The notes beneath the pieces are model-generated. The model made no database searches, was not told the DNA's origin, and saw only the letters and a list, made by a program, of their open reading frames with translations. A DNA stretch of 64,000 bases from Streptomyces albospinus. GTDB lineage: Bacteria > Actinomycetota > Actinomycetes > Streptomycetales > Streptomycetaceae. Made by a program: the position numbers and the translations under genes. Below are positions 35,401 to 43,769 of this stretch, piece by piece (position 1 is the stretch's first letter; every line of letters starts with the position of its first letter). The stretch covers positions 1 through 64,000 of the forward strand of contig NZ_BMRP01000021.1 of NCBI RefSeq assembly GCF_014648695.1, given 5' to 3'.

Positions 35401-35446
35401 AGGGCGGGCCGTGTTCCGGAGTGGATACCGGAACACGGCCCGCCCT
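35401..35446 (+). terminator. terminator of parAB
   Basis: Perfect 19-bp arms (agggcgggccgtgttccgg and complement) with an 8-base loop, followed by ttt, 18 bp after the parB stop. Confidence 0.85.
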
Positions 35447-35544
35447 TTGCTTTCCGGCAGTACCCGTGCCCGTAAAGGGTAGATACGATGCGATCGGGTA
35501 TGGCACGCATCCACGTGGAGAGACCTCACACCGAGGAGAGGGCC

Positions 35545-35802
35545 ATGCGATCAGTGAGCCGCACCGGACTGCTGGCGGCGGGATTCGGCCTCGCAGCCAT
35601 CGGAGGGTTCGTTGGTGGTCTGCTCAGGGAGCAGGCGGCGCTGAGCGCGCTGCGTGGTGCGGCAGGCGAGGGAAGCGAGGACCTGGTTCCATGGGCCGTC
35701 GGCTCGTACCGCTTACGCTGGACAACCTTCCAGATCTCCCAAAACGCTGCCGCGCCTGCGTCTTCTGGGAGCTCGACCCCGTCAGCGGCGAAGCCGCGGT
35801 AA
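35545..35802 (+). CDS. possible small exported or membrane protein
   Basis: 85-residue frame starting MRSVSRTGLLAAGFGLAAIG, with one hydrophobic segment at about residues 7-25. It has a strong ribosome site, gaggagagg, 4 bp before the ATG. The last 112 bp overlap the start of the GNAT gene in another frame, and the encoded C-terminus is low in character. It may be a leader gene that couples translation of the acetyltransferase, or the true gene may be shorter. Uncertain. Confidence 0.35.
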   Translation: MRSVSRTGLLAAGFGLAAIGGFVGGLLREQAALSALRGAAGEGSEDLVPWAVGSYRLRWTTFQISQNAAAPASSGSSTPSAAKPR

Positions 35803-36308
35803 AGGCGGGTCGGCCGGAGCTGGAGAAGGAAGCCTGGATCTCGGCGGTACTCCTGGAGTGGGGGTCCTGCGGGCGCGTCGTCTATGTCGATGAGGTGCCG
35901 GCGGGGTTCGTCATGTATGCCCCGCCGGCGTATGTGCCGCGCTCTCTGGCCTTCCCCACCAGTCCGGTGTCGCCGGACGCCGTGCAACTGCTGACGGCGT
36001 GGCTGACGCCCGGTTACCAGGGGCAAGGGCTGGGCCGGGTGATGGTGCAGACGGTTGCCAAGGATCTGATTCAGCGCGGCTTCAAGGCCATTGAGGCGTT
36101 CGGCGATGCCCGCTGGACCGAACCGGCCTGTGTGCTGCCCGCCGATCATCTCCTCGCAGTGGGCTTCAAGACGGTCCGCCCCCATCACCGCTTTCCGCGG
36201 CTGCGGCTCGAACTGCGGACCACGATCTCGTGGAAGGAAGATGTGGAGCTGGCGTTGGACCGTCTGCTCGGTGCGGTCCAGAAGGAGCCTGCCCTCCGGC
36301 CGCTCTGA
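35691..36308 (+). CDS. GNAT family N-acetyltransferase
   Basis: 205 residues from the ATG at 35691 (MGRRLVPLTLDNLPDLP); the frame extends upstream but without family resemblance. A CRACVFWELDP stretch opens the protein. The acetyl-CoA loop appears as PGYQGQGLGRVMVQTVAKDL, the GNAT Q-x-x-G-x-G/A motif. The substrate is unknown. The gene ends in a long hairpin made of two parS sites shared with convergent trxA. Confidence 0.88.
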   Translation: MGRRLVPLTLDNLPDLPKRCRACVFWELDPVSGEAAVKAGRPELEKEAWISAVLLEWGSCGRVVYVDEVPAGFVMYAPPAYVPRSLAFPTSPVSPDAVQLLTAWLTPGYQGQGLGRVMVQTVAKDLIQRGFKAIEAFGDARWTEPACVLPADHLLAVGFKTVRPHHRFPRLRLELRTTISWKEDVELALDRLLGAVQKEPALRPL

Positions 36309-36325
36309 GACGGTCTGAGCGTCGC

Positions 36326-36339
36326 GTTTCACGTGAAAC
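36326..36339. promoter_or_regulatory. parS: parS site, left arm of the hairpin
   Basis: Perfect gtttcacgtgaaac within the 32-bp hairpin arm after the GNAT gene. Confidence 0.95.
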
Positions 36340-36368
36340 AGGCCCGCCCCCATGGAGGGGGCGGGCCT

Positions 36369-36382
36369 GTTTCACGTGAAAC
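36369..36382. promoter_or_regulatory. parS: parS site, right arm of the hairpin
   Basis: Perfect gtttcacgtgaaac in the mirror arm, 43 bp from its partner. Confidence 0.95.
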
Positions 36383-36395
36383 GCGACGGCGTACC

Positions 36396-36722
36396 TCAGG
36401 CGAGGTAGTCCGCGAGGTCGCGCTCGATCGCGGCCTTCGGCTTGGCGCCGACGATGGTCTTGACGACCTCGCCATCCTTGTAGACGTTCATGGTCGGGAT
36501 GGACATGACGCCGTACTTGGCGGTGGTCGCCGGGTTCTCGTCAGTGTTCAGCTTCGCGATGACGATCTCGTCGTGCTCGGCGGCAATGGCCTCCAGGGAC
36601 GGGGCGATCTGGCGGCACGGACCGCACCAGGTGGCCCAGAAGTCCACGAGGACGGGCTTGTCGCTCTTGAGGACGACCTCTTCGAAGTTGTCGTCCGTCA
36701 CGGTCACCGTGGCGCCGGCCAT
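36396..36722 (-). CDS. trxA: thioredoxin
   Basis: 108-residue disulfide reductase with the active site WCGPC (Cys33, Cys36) in VLVDFWATWCGPCRQIAPSL. The cis-Pro loop appears as SIPTMNVYKDGE. The ATG at 36722 follows aaggag by 7 bp; a longer frame is rejected. It is downstream of trxB on the same strand with a 73-bp gap, so the reductase and its substrate are made together. Confidence 0.97.
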   Translation of the reverse strand: MAGATVTVTDDNFEEVVLKSDKPVLVDFWATWCGPCRQIAPSLEAIAAEHDEIVIAKLNTDENPATTAKYGVMSIPTMNVYKDGEVVKTIVGAKPKAAIERDLADYLA

Positions 36723-36795
36723 GGCTATCTCCTTCATGCGGTGGGTGGTGGGAAAGCTGGGAGTGGGCGGGTCAGGCGGAAGTGGTCTGCTCCGG

Positions 36796-37746
36796 CTAGG
36801 CCGTGGCCTCGCCGTCCGAGAGTGCCGCGAGGAACCGCTCGGCGTCGAGGGCGGCGGAGCAGCCGGTGCCGGCCGCGGTGATCGCCTGGCGGTAGGTGTG
36901 GTCGACAACGTCGCCGGCGGCGAAGACACCCGACAGGTTCGTACGGGTGCTGGGTGCCTCGACCTTGAGGTAGCCGTCGTCATCCAGATTCAGCTGGCCC
37001 TTGAACAGCTCGGTCCGCGGGTCGTGGCCGATCGCGATGAAGAGCCCGGTGGCCGGCAGCTCGGACGTCTCGCCGGTCTTGATGTTGCGCAGGGTCAGAC
37101 CGGAGAGCTTGTTCTCGCCGTGGATCTCGGCGACCTCGCTGTCCCACACGAACTTGATCTTCGGATCGGCGAAGGCACGATCCTGCATCGCCTTGCTGGC
37201 CCGCAGAGCATCGCGGCGGTGGACGACCGTGACGGACTTGGCGAAGCGTGAGAGGAAGGTGGCCTCCTCCATCGCGGTGTCGCCGCCGCCGATGACGGCG
37301 ATGTCGTGGTCCTTGAAGAAGAACCCGTCGCAGGTCGCGCACCAGGAGACGCCGCGGCCGGACAGCTCGTCCTCACGGGGCAGACCGAGCTTGCGGTGCT
37401 GGGAGCCGGTGGTGACGATGACCGCCTTGGCGCGGTGCACCGTGCCCGCGGTGTCGGTGACGGTCTTGATCTCCTCGGAGAGGTCGACCGAGACGATGTC
37501 GTCCGGCACAAGCTCGGCGCCGAAGCGCTCGGCCTGGGCGCGCATGTTGTCCATCAGGTCCGGCCCCATGATGCCGTCGCGGAAGCCGGGGAAGTTCTCC
37601 ACGTCGGTGGTGTTCATCAAGGCACCGCCGGCGGTGACGGCGCCTTCGAAGACCAGAGGGTTCAGGGACGCGCGGGCGGTGTAGAGCGCTGCGGTATATC
37701 CCGCGGGCCCGGAGCCGATGATGATCACGTTGCGGACGTCGCTCAC
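36796..37746 (-). CDS. trxB: thioredoxin-disulfide reductase
   Basis: 316-residue FAD/NADPH flavoenzyme that reduces thioredoxin. FAD site GSGPAGYTAALY at residues 11-22, redox motif CATC (Cys136, Cys139), NADPH site GGGDTAMEEA, and the C-terminal GVFAAGDVVDHTYRQAITAAGTG are all present. Start is a GTG. trxA follows. In Streptomyces the trxBA pair is under oxidative-stress control by SigR; I could not confirm a promoter from reading alone. Confidence 0.96.
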   Translation of the reverse strand: MSDVRNVIIIGSGPAGYTAALYTARASLNPLVFEGAVTAGGALMNTTDVENFPGFRDGIMGPDLMDNMRAQAERFGAELVPDDIVSVDLSEEIKTVTDTAGTVHRAKAVIVTTGSQHRKLGLPREDELSGRGVSWCATCDGFFFKDHDIAVIGGGDTAMEEATFLSRFAKSVTVVHRRDALRASKAMQDRAFADPKIKFVWDSEVAEIHGENKLSGLTLRNIKTGETSELPATGLFIAIGHDPRTELFKGQLNLDDDGYLKVEAPSTRTNLSGVFAAGDVVDHTYRQAITAAGTGCSAALDAERFLAALSDGEATA

Positions 37747-37859
37747 GGGTGTCTTCCTTGTCTCTGCCGACGGCTTGCTGGGGTCTCGGAACTCTCACCC
37801 CACCCAACGGATCCTAAGGGGCGAGCATTCCCGGAGTGCCACAGCGCACATCCCGTATC

Positions 37860-38780
37860 TCAGTCTCGCTGATACGAGTGGGTCAGCAGGACCTTCCCGG
37901 GTGCCGGCGGCGTGGCCGAGACGCACGAGGCAGTGACGACATAGGCGGAGACGCTCTTGGGGTCGGAAGGATGCGGCAGCACCACGAGGAAGGCGTCCTT
38001 GCCCTCGTACGTGCTGCGGCTCGATGCCAGCGGGGCCTCGGGACGTCCGATGCCCACACGCACACACGACGGGACGGTGTTGGTCCCGCCGAGCAGCGGT
38101 GTCTGGGGAGAGCTGCGGGTCCCGATGTCCGGCACTTTGTGCGACTGCGTGGACGTGAGCAGTTCGTGGACGTGTGTCTCGAGCGATGCGGCGGTCAGCC
38201 CGCCGGAACCACCCGCGGCGGCCGGGGGCGCGCTGTGCTGATTGCCGGCCTGAGTGCCGTCGGTGAGGGTGCTCTGCATCAAGAGGCCGCCGATGCCGAA
38301 CACCGCTGCCGCCGCCGCGGTGCCGAGCAGCACCCGAGGCCAGAGCCGCGAGCGCGCCGGACGTCGCGGTGCCTGACGGCCCGGCCCGGAGGCGCCACGG
38401 GGTTGGCCGGCCGGCCGGGCGGGCGGTGCTTCGCGTCGGGGGGCTTCCGTGGTGGTTTCACGTGAAACGGCGACGGCGGCGTTCGGTGTTTCACGTGAAA
38501 CGAACGACTCGGACGCTGCAGCGGTGGAGTCGAGCAAGGCCTCGGCTGCAAGGGCCGCATCGATGCGGCCGGCGACATCGGCAGGCATCCGCATCGGCCC
38601 GGGGAGTGTGCCGAGCAGCCCCCGGATTTCCTCCAGGGAGGCATGGACGTCGTCGCACAGCGGGCAGGTCGCGAGGTGGTCGCGTAGATCCGCGGTGCGA
38701 GAGGGGGACAGCAGTCCATCCGTGAGATCGGAGATCTCGGAGACCTCCGGGTGCTCACCTGTGCCGGTCGTCGACGTCAC
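37860..38780 (-). CDS. putative anti-sigma factor (zinc-finger type, membrane)
   Basis: 306 residues. The N-terminal domain has the H-x3-C-x2-C zinc motif as HLATCPLC, typical of anti-sigma factors for ECF sigmas. A Pro/Arg-rich linker contains two parS sites read as VSRET. One membrane segment lies at about residues 149-168 (VLLGTAAAAAVFGIGGLLMQ) and an extracytoplasmic domain ends the protein. The GTG start overlaps the sigma-factor stop by 4 bp, as expected for a sigma/anti-sigma pair. Confidence 0.82.
   Translation of the reverse strand: MTSTTGTGEHPEVSEISDLTDGLLSPSRTADLRDHLATCPLCDDVHASLEEIRGLLGTLPGPMRMPADVAGRIDAALAAEALLDSTAAASESFVSRETPNAAVAVSRETTTEAPRREAPPARPAGQPRGASGPGRQAPRRPARSRLWPRVLLGTAAAAAVFGIGGLLMQSTLTDGTQAGNQHSAPPAAAGGSGGLTAASLETHVHELLTSTQSHKVPDIGTRSSPQTPLLGGTNTVPSCVRVGIGRPEAPLASSRSTYEGKDAFLVVLPHPSDPKSVSAYVVTASCVSATPPAPGKVLLTHSYQRD
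38455..38468. promoter_or_regulatory. parS: parS site inside the anti-sigma gene
   Basis: Perfect site, read as A-V-S-R-E-T-T in the linker. Confidence 0.95.
38488..38501. promoter_or_regulatory. parS: parS site inside the anti-sigma gene
   Basis: Perfect site 33 bp from the previous one, read as F-V-S-R-E-T-P. Confidence 0.95.
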
Positions 38781-39472
38781 GCTCGCCCACCTCCGCCCTT
38801 CACGGCACCTGTTCCCTTCGGCCCTGCCGTCGGTGGGACGGATGTCCCCTGCGCCCGGTTCCTTCCCCCGCTCGCGGGATTGCTATCCCCGCCATCGCCG
38901 CGCAGATGGGTGACCAATGGCAAGAGCCGTGCACGGCCCCGTGCGCAGCGGCTTTTCACGGTTCCGGTCGGGACATCGAGGATTGCGGCGGCCTCCGCGA
39001 CCGGGTAACCCTGCATATCGACGAGGACGAGAGCGGCACGCTGTTCCTCGGGGAGTGTGCGCAGCGCGATGAGCAGTTCGCGGTGCAGGTCTTGGCGTTC
39101 AGCAGGGAGCGCCGCGGATTCCTCGGGTTCGAGAAGCTGCTCCAGCCGCTCGGTTTCGGCGACGGGTGAGGTGCGGCGGGAGGCTGCCTTGCGGGCCCGG
39201 TCCAGACAGGCGTTGACCGTGATGCGGTGCAGCCAGGTCGTCACGGCTGACTGGCCGCGGAACGAGTGAGCGGCACGATAGGCGGAGACCAGGGCGTCCT
39301 GCACGGCGTCTGCCGCCTCTTCGCGATCACTGAGCGTCCGTAAGGCCACCGCCCAGAGCCGGTCGCGGTGGCGCCGGACGATCTCCCCGAAGGCATCGGG
39401 GTCGCCCTTTACGTGCAGCGCAAGGAGATCGGCGTCGGTTGGTGTCGAAGCCTCGTCGCTGTCGGTGGACAC
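38777..39472 (-). CDS. sigM: ECF-family RNA polymerase sigma factor, SigM type
   Basis: 231 residues from the GTG at 39472 (VSTDSDEASTPTDADLLALH); the frame runs on upstream without family sequence. Region 2 shows DPDAFGEIVRRHRDRLWAVA and DREEAADAVQDALVSAYRAA. Region 4 shows LRTLPEEQRAALVLVDMQG and the helix-turn-helix ending TVKSRCARGRARLL. The symbol follows the position next to trxBA and murJ and is tentative. It is coupled to the anti-sigma gene by GTGA. Confidence 0.88.
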   Translation of the reverse strand: MSTDSDEASTPTDADLLALHVKGDPDAFGEIVRRHRDRLWAVALRTLSDREEAADAVQDALVSAYRAAHSFRGQSAVTTWLHRITVNACLDRARKAASRRTSPVAETERLEQLLEPEESAALPAERQDLHRELLIALRTLPEEQRAALVLVDMQGYPVAEAAAILDVPTGTVKSRCARGRARLLPLVTHLRGDGGDSNPASGGRNRAQGTSVPPTAGPKGTGAVKGGGGRA

Positions 39473-39598
39473 GGGCCCCCCGGCCGTAGCTGCCTGATCT
39501 CGGTCCCATTGAAGCCCGCCGGGTCGGGAAAGTAAATGCCGGCGAAATGCGGCGCTCCGACCGCTGTGGGCCAGTCGTATGCCGGTGGGCATGGATGC

Positions 39599-39630
39599 GG
39601 GGTTCCGGCCGGCTGCCCGGCCGGAACCCC
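39599..39630 (-). terminator. terminator of the pseudokinase gene
   Basis: ggggttccggccgg pairs with ccggccggaacccc, 36 bp after the stop. Confidence 0.7.
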
Positions 39631-39665
39631 GGCTTGCTTGCGGACGGTGCCTCTGCACCGTGCCC

Positions 39666-41387
39666 TCAGCTGGTGAAGGAAACCTCCGTCACGCCCTGCT
39701 TGTAACCAGCCTCGCTGTACTGGTCGCCCGGCGAGTTGGGCAGCGCGGTGAACCAGACGAGGACATAGCGGGCCGTTGCCGGCGTCTTGAGACTGACCTT
39801 TGCGGTGGTTCCCGAGGTCTCGGCCGTACCGAGCTTGTGCATCGAACTCAACGGCTCGGACGGCGAGAGGGAATTGGCTGCGTAGAGCGTCACCGTCGTG
39901 TGGTTTCCGCCGTAGTGCAGCCCGATCGAAGCGCTGCTTATCTGCTGCTTCGAGCCGAGGTCGTAGACCAGGCCGACGCCCTGCTTGAAGGCCGGGTTGA
40001 GGTCGGGGCCTTCCCGGTAGCTCATGGTGCGCCAGTACGTGCTGGGGTCCCCGTCGTAGGTGTTCTTCGCCTGCTCGGGGTGCTGCGGCTTACCGTCGGG
40101 GTAGTACTCCGAGGCGTCCATGATCTTGATCGGCTTGCCGGTCGGCTTCTTGGCCGAGCCGCTGCTGGTCTGCGAGTTGCCCGGGTTCTCCTGGTCGGTC
40201 TCACGCTTCAGGAGGGTGTCTGCCAGCTGCCAACTGCCCAGGCCCAGCGCCGCGATGAGCAGCGCGGAGACGGACCACTTCAGCGCCTTGCCGGTACGGC
40301 TCTGGAGCGGGGGCGGCGGCGTGGCGATCGCCTGCGTCGGCCGGCCGGACTGGCCGCTGCGGGCCGACGACTGGCCGTACGCGCCCTGCCGATGGCCGTT
40401 GCGCGGGTACGGCGGCGGGGTGGAGAACGCGGTCTCGGGAGGCCGGATGCGGGGCATCGCGGCAACGGCCTTGGCCAGTTCCTCCGGGGTGGTGCACGGC
40501 TGCTCCTGGCGCGAGGCCGTGGCACCGTCGTTGTTCACCGCGCGCATGGCGAGCTCGGACAGCCCGCGGTGAACTCCTGCGCGCACCTGGTCGGGCGCGA
40601 TCAGCCCGACGCCCTTCGGCAGGCCGGTGAGGCCGTAGGCGTCGTTCTCGTACGGCCAGCGCTGGGTCAGGGCGGCGTACAGCAGGGCGCCGATCGCCTC
40701 CGTGTCCGTGCGCTGTGGGTGTTCGCAGGTGATGCCGCGCAGTGCCGCCATGACCGCGAGGCCGCGGATGCGGTACTGCCCGGACTCCGTGCGCAGCACC
40801 GAGCTCGGCGTGAGCCGCAGATGCGCCAGGCCTTCGCGGTGCGCGGCGGCCATGGCCTGGGAGACCTGGCTGACGAGCTGGTAGGCGTCGTGCGCTTCAA
40901 GCGGGCCGGAGGCGAGGACGGTCGTCAGCTCGGTGGCGTCCGGCAGCCACTCATGGACGACGTAGACGAGATCGTTCTCCTCGACGGCGTCGAGGACCTG
41001 TACGAACCGGGGGTCACCGAGGAGCGCGGAGGACCGGGCTGCCGAGAGCACGGGACGGGCCCGCGGATGGTCGGCGGGCAGGACATGCACACCGACTGCT
41101 CGGCGCAGTTTTTCGTCGACCGCTCGCCAGCTGCTGAATCCGTCCAGACGGGTGACGCACTCCTCGAGGCGATAGCGTCTCGCGAGCTTGTGGCCGCTGT
41201 GCAGTTCCGGTGGCTTGGAATCGGTTGTCGCGGCGCCCTTTTCATCGGTGCGCGCGGCGTCTTGTTCCTTGCCGGATACCTTCTCGGCCTCCGCGCCGTC
41301 GCTCGTGGCCTGACCCGCCTGGGCGGTCAGCGGCTCCTCGCCGCTCGTGTCGGCCACGTCGACGGCAGCCGTGCTCCGTTCCGCCAC
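39666..41387 (-). CDS. membrane pseudokinase with C-terminal discoidin-like domain, MurJ partner
   Basis: 573 residues from the GTG at 41387 (VAERSTAAVDVADTSGEEP). The kinase-like fold lacks catalytic residues: where HRDxKPxN is expected it reads HLRLTPSSVL, and no DFG is found (IRGLAVMAAL instead). A membrane segment lies at about residues 384-403 (SVSALLIAALGLGSWQLAD). The extracytoplasmic end resembles an F5/8-type sugar-binding domain (YDGDPSTYWRTMSY, GLVYDLGSKQ). In Mycobacterium the same domain order is fused to the C-terminus of MurJ/MviN; here it is a separate gene 107 bp after murJ. Confidence 0.85.
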   Translation of the reverse strand: MAERSTAAVDVADTSGEEPLTAQAGQATSDGAEAEKVSGKEQDAARTDEKGAATTDSKPPELHSGHKLARRYRLEECVTRLDGFSSWRAVDEKLRRAVGVHVLPADHPRARPVLSAARSSALLGDPRFVQVLDAVEENDLVYVVHEWLPDATELTTVLASGPLEAHDAYQLVSQVSQAMAAAHREGLAHLRLTPSSVLRTESGQYRIRGLAVMAALRGITCEHPQRTDTEAIGALLYAALTQRWPYENDAYGLTGLPKGVGLIAPDQVRAGVHRGLSELAMRAVNNDGATASRQEQPCTTPEELAKAVAAMPRIRPPETAFSTPPPYPRNGHRQGAYGQSSARSGQSGRPTQAIATPPPPLQSRTGKALKWSVSALLIAALGLGSWQLADTLLKRETDQENPGNSQTSSGSAKKPTGKPIKIMDASEYYPDGKPQHPEQAKNTYDGDPSTYWRTMSYREGPDLNPAFKQGVGLVYDLGSKQQISSASIGLHYGGNHTTVTLYAANSLSPSEPLSSMHKLGTAETSGTTAKVSLKTPATARYVLVWFTALPNSPGDQYSEAGYKQGVTEVSFTS

Positions 41388-41494
41388 CGTCGTTCCTGCC
41401 TCCCCATCCGTTGCAGGCTCAATGAGCCAAGACAATTGTGCCCACAGTCCGCCACTATGCACGACACACGGTGGCAGCCGATGGTTGTGCTCGG

Positions 41495-43723
41495 TCAGCG
41501 CCCCAGCTTGGATCTGACCATGCCGACCAGGGCATTCAGCTCTTCGATCCGCATTTTGCGTGCGGCGACGTAGAACACGGCCAGAAGTGCGGCTGCACCG
41601 CCGACGAGACCGGCCAGCGAGCCGACGAATCCGCTGCCGAGGGTCTGCATGATGCCGTACACGACGGCCCCGGAGATGATCGTGGCAGGGATGCTGGCGC
41701 CGGCCAGCCGCGCGTAGGTCCGCACGACGTGCGCGGTGTCCAGGTCGCCGCCCATCCGCTTGCTCAGCCGGCGCCAGGCCACACCGACGCCGATGACGTA
41801 GGCGAGACCGTAGGAGGCCGCCATGCCGATCACGGCCCAGCGGGCGGGCAGGACCAGGAAGCAGAGGGCGGAGGCGGCGGCATTGACGGCGGCGACGATC
41901 ACCGTGTTGTAGAAGGGGGTGCGGGTGTCCTCGTACGCGTAGAAGGCGCGCAGGACGACGTACTGCACCGAGAACGGGATCAGCCCCACGCCGAAGGCCA
42001 TCAGCATGTAACCCATCGGGATACCGGCGCCGGACGAGCCGTAGACCAGCGTGCACAGCGGGATGCCGAGGGAGAGGAAGCCGAACGAGATCGGGACGAT
42101 GGCGACGGCCGACGTGCGCAGACCCTGGGACATGTCGTCCCGGACCGCTCCGGTGTCGCCGTCGTGCGCGGACCGCGCCAGCCGCGGCAGCAGCGCCGCC
42201 ATCACGGAGACGGTGATGATCGCCTGCGGCATGTTCCAGATCAGCTGGGCGCTGGCGTACGAAATGAAGCCGGTGCCCGGGTGGCCCTGCTGGTCCGCGG
42301 TGTTGCCGGCCCAGGTGGAGAGCTGGGTGACGACGAGGACGCCCGCCTGGTTGGCGAGCACGAACAGCACCGTCCACTTGGCGAGCTTGGCGGCCTTGCC
42401 CAGGCCGTGGCCGCGCCAGTCGAAGCGCAGCCGGAGCTTGAAGTCGGCGTCGCGCAGGTACGGGATCATCGCCAGCGCCTGGACCACCAGGCCCAGCAGG
42501 GTGCCGATGCCGAGCAGCCGGATGCCTTCGGCGGGGATGGTGGTGACGCCGATGTGCGAGGTCTTCGCCGTGCCGTAGACCCAGATGAACAGGCCGAAGG
42601 TGGCGATCATGACGATGTTGTTGAGGACCGGGGTCCACATCATCGCGCCGAAGCGGCCACGGGCGTTGAGGATCTGGCCCATGACGACGTGCAGGCCCAT
42701 GAAGAAGATCGTGGGCACGCAGTAGCGGGTGAAGGCGACCGCGACTTCGTTGGCGGCCGGATCGCGGGAGATGTCGAACGAGACCAGTTTCACCAACAGT
42801 GGTGCCGCGAACACCGCAAGTATCGTCAGGAGTCCCAGGACGACGATGACGAGGGTGAGCAGCCGGTTGGCGTATGCCTCGCCGCCGTCCTCGTCCTCCT
42901 TCATCGCGCGCACCAGCTGCGGGACGAAGACGGAGTTCAGACCGCCGCCGATGGTCAGGATGAAGATCATTGTCGGCAGTTGGTAGGCGACCTGCCAGGA
43001 GTCGCCGAGCACCGCGCCGCCGAGCGCTGCGACGATCAGCGCCGAGCGGACGAAGCCGGTGAGCCGGGACACCATGGTGCCGGCGGCCATCACCGCGCTG
43101 GACTTCAGCAGTCCGGAGGCGCGGCCACCGGACTGCTTGCCGGCCGCGGCCACGGGGGCGGGCTCGGGGGCGGGCTCGGGCTCGGGCTCCGAAGGGGCCT
43201 GCTGGGGTACGGGCTCCGCACCGGGCGCGGCGGCGGCCACCGGCTGCGCCACCGGGGACGGTGCCGGGCGCGGCGCCTCGTAAGGCTGCTGCTGATCCCG
43301 GAAGAGATGCGCGAACGCGTCCTGCTCGGGACGCCCGCCCTCGGCCCGGGCGGTCAGCTCCTCGCCACCGGCGAACTGCATCGTCTCGGCGGCGTCGCCG
43401 TACGAAAGATCGTGGGCCGGGCCCTGGGCCGCGGGCGGCACCGGCGCGGACCACTGCTGCGCGCCGGGGGCGTGCTGAGCGGTGGGCGGCTGCTGATGGA
43501 GGGGGTGCGTGGGCTGTCCTGGCGGCGGAGGCGCGGCGCGGTCGTAGAACGCGTCAGCCGCCGGATCCTGGCCTGCCGGTTCCTGCGGGTGGTGCGGGTC
43601 GTTGCGGTAGGCGTCCTGGACAAAAGGGTCCTGGTCCGCGGGCAACGGCGGCGTCGGAGGGACCGCCCCCGAGGGATCGCCATGGGCGCCCCGGCCGCGG
43701 CCACCGTCATACGGCGCATTCAT
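41495..43723 (-). CDS. murJ: lipid II flippase MurJ (MviN)
   Basis: 742-residue flippase that moves lipid II across the membrane for peptidoglycan synthesis. The first ~205 residues are a Pro/Gln/Ala-rich cytoplasmic extension beginning MNAPYDGGRGRGAHGDPSG. The core follows with about 14 membrane segments and MviN patterns such as MVSRLTGFVRSALIVAALG and GGGLNSVFVPQLVRAM. The pseudokinase that mycobacteria carry on this protein is the next gene downstream. Confidence 0.95.
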   Translation of the reverse strand: MNAPYDGGRGRGAHGDPSGAVPPTPPLPADQDPFVQDAYRNDPHHPQEPAGQDPAADAFYDRAAPPPPGQPTHPLHQQPPTAQHAPGAQQWSAPVPPAAQGPAHDLSYGDAAETMQFAGGEELTARAEGGRPEQDAFAHLFRDQQQPYEAPRPAPSPVAQPVAAAAPGAEPVPQQAPSEPEPEPAPEPAPVAAAGKQSGGRASGLLKSSAVMAAGTMVSRLTGFVRSALIVAALGGAVLGDSWQVAYQLPTMIFILTIGGGLNSVFVPQLVRAMKEDEDGGEAYANRLLTLVIVVLGLLTILAVFAAPLLVKLVSFDISRDPAANEVAVAFTRYCVPTIFFMGLHVVMGQILNARGRFGAMMWTPVLNNIVMIATFGLFIWVYGTAKTSHIGVTTIPAEGIRLLGIGTLLGLVVQALAMIPYLRDADFKLRLRFDWRGHGLGKAAKLAKWTVLFVLANQAGVLVVTQLSTWAGNTADQQGHPGTGFISYASAQLIWNMPQAIITVSVMAALLPRLARSAHDGDTGAVRDDMSQGLRTSAVAIVPISFGFLSLGIPLCTLVYGSSGAGIPMGYMLMAFGVGLIPFSVQYVVLRAFYAYEDTRTPFYNTVIVAAVNAAASALCFLVLPARWAVIGMAASYGLAYVIGVGVAWRRLSKRMGGDLDTAHVVRTYARLAGASIPATIISGAVVYGIMQTLGSGFVGSLAGLVGGAAALLAVFYVAARKMRIEELNALVGMVRSKLGR

Positions 43724-43769
43724 CGCTGCCCCACCTCATCCGTCGCCGGCCATCCGGCCCCGTCATGTA

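Larger units (their letters stand above)
36320..36388. terminator. bidirectional hairpin built from two parS sites
   Basis: Perfect 32-bp inverted repeat (36320-36351 and 36357-36388) with the 5-base loop atgga. It lies between the stops of the convergent GNAT and trxA genes; the right arm ends 7 bp from the trxA stop. Each arm holds one complete parS. Confidence 0.8.

Noticed and set aside
41388..43454. Long in-frame extension upstream of the pseudokinase
   Set aside because: It overlaps murJ on the same strand in another frame; family-like sequence begins at the GTG at 41387.
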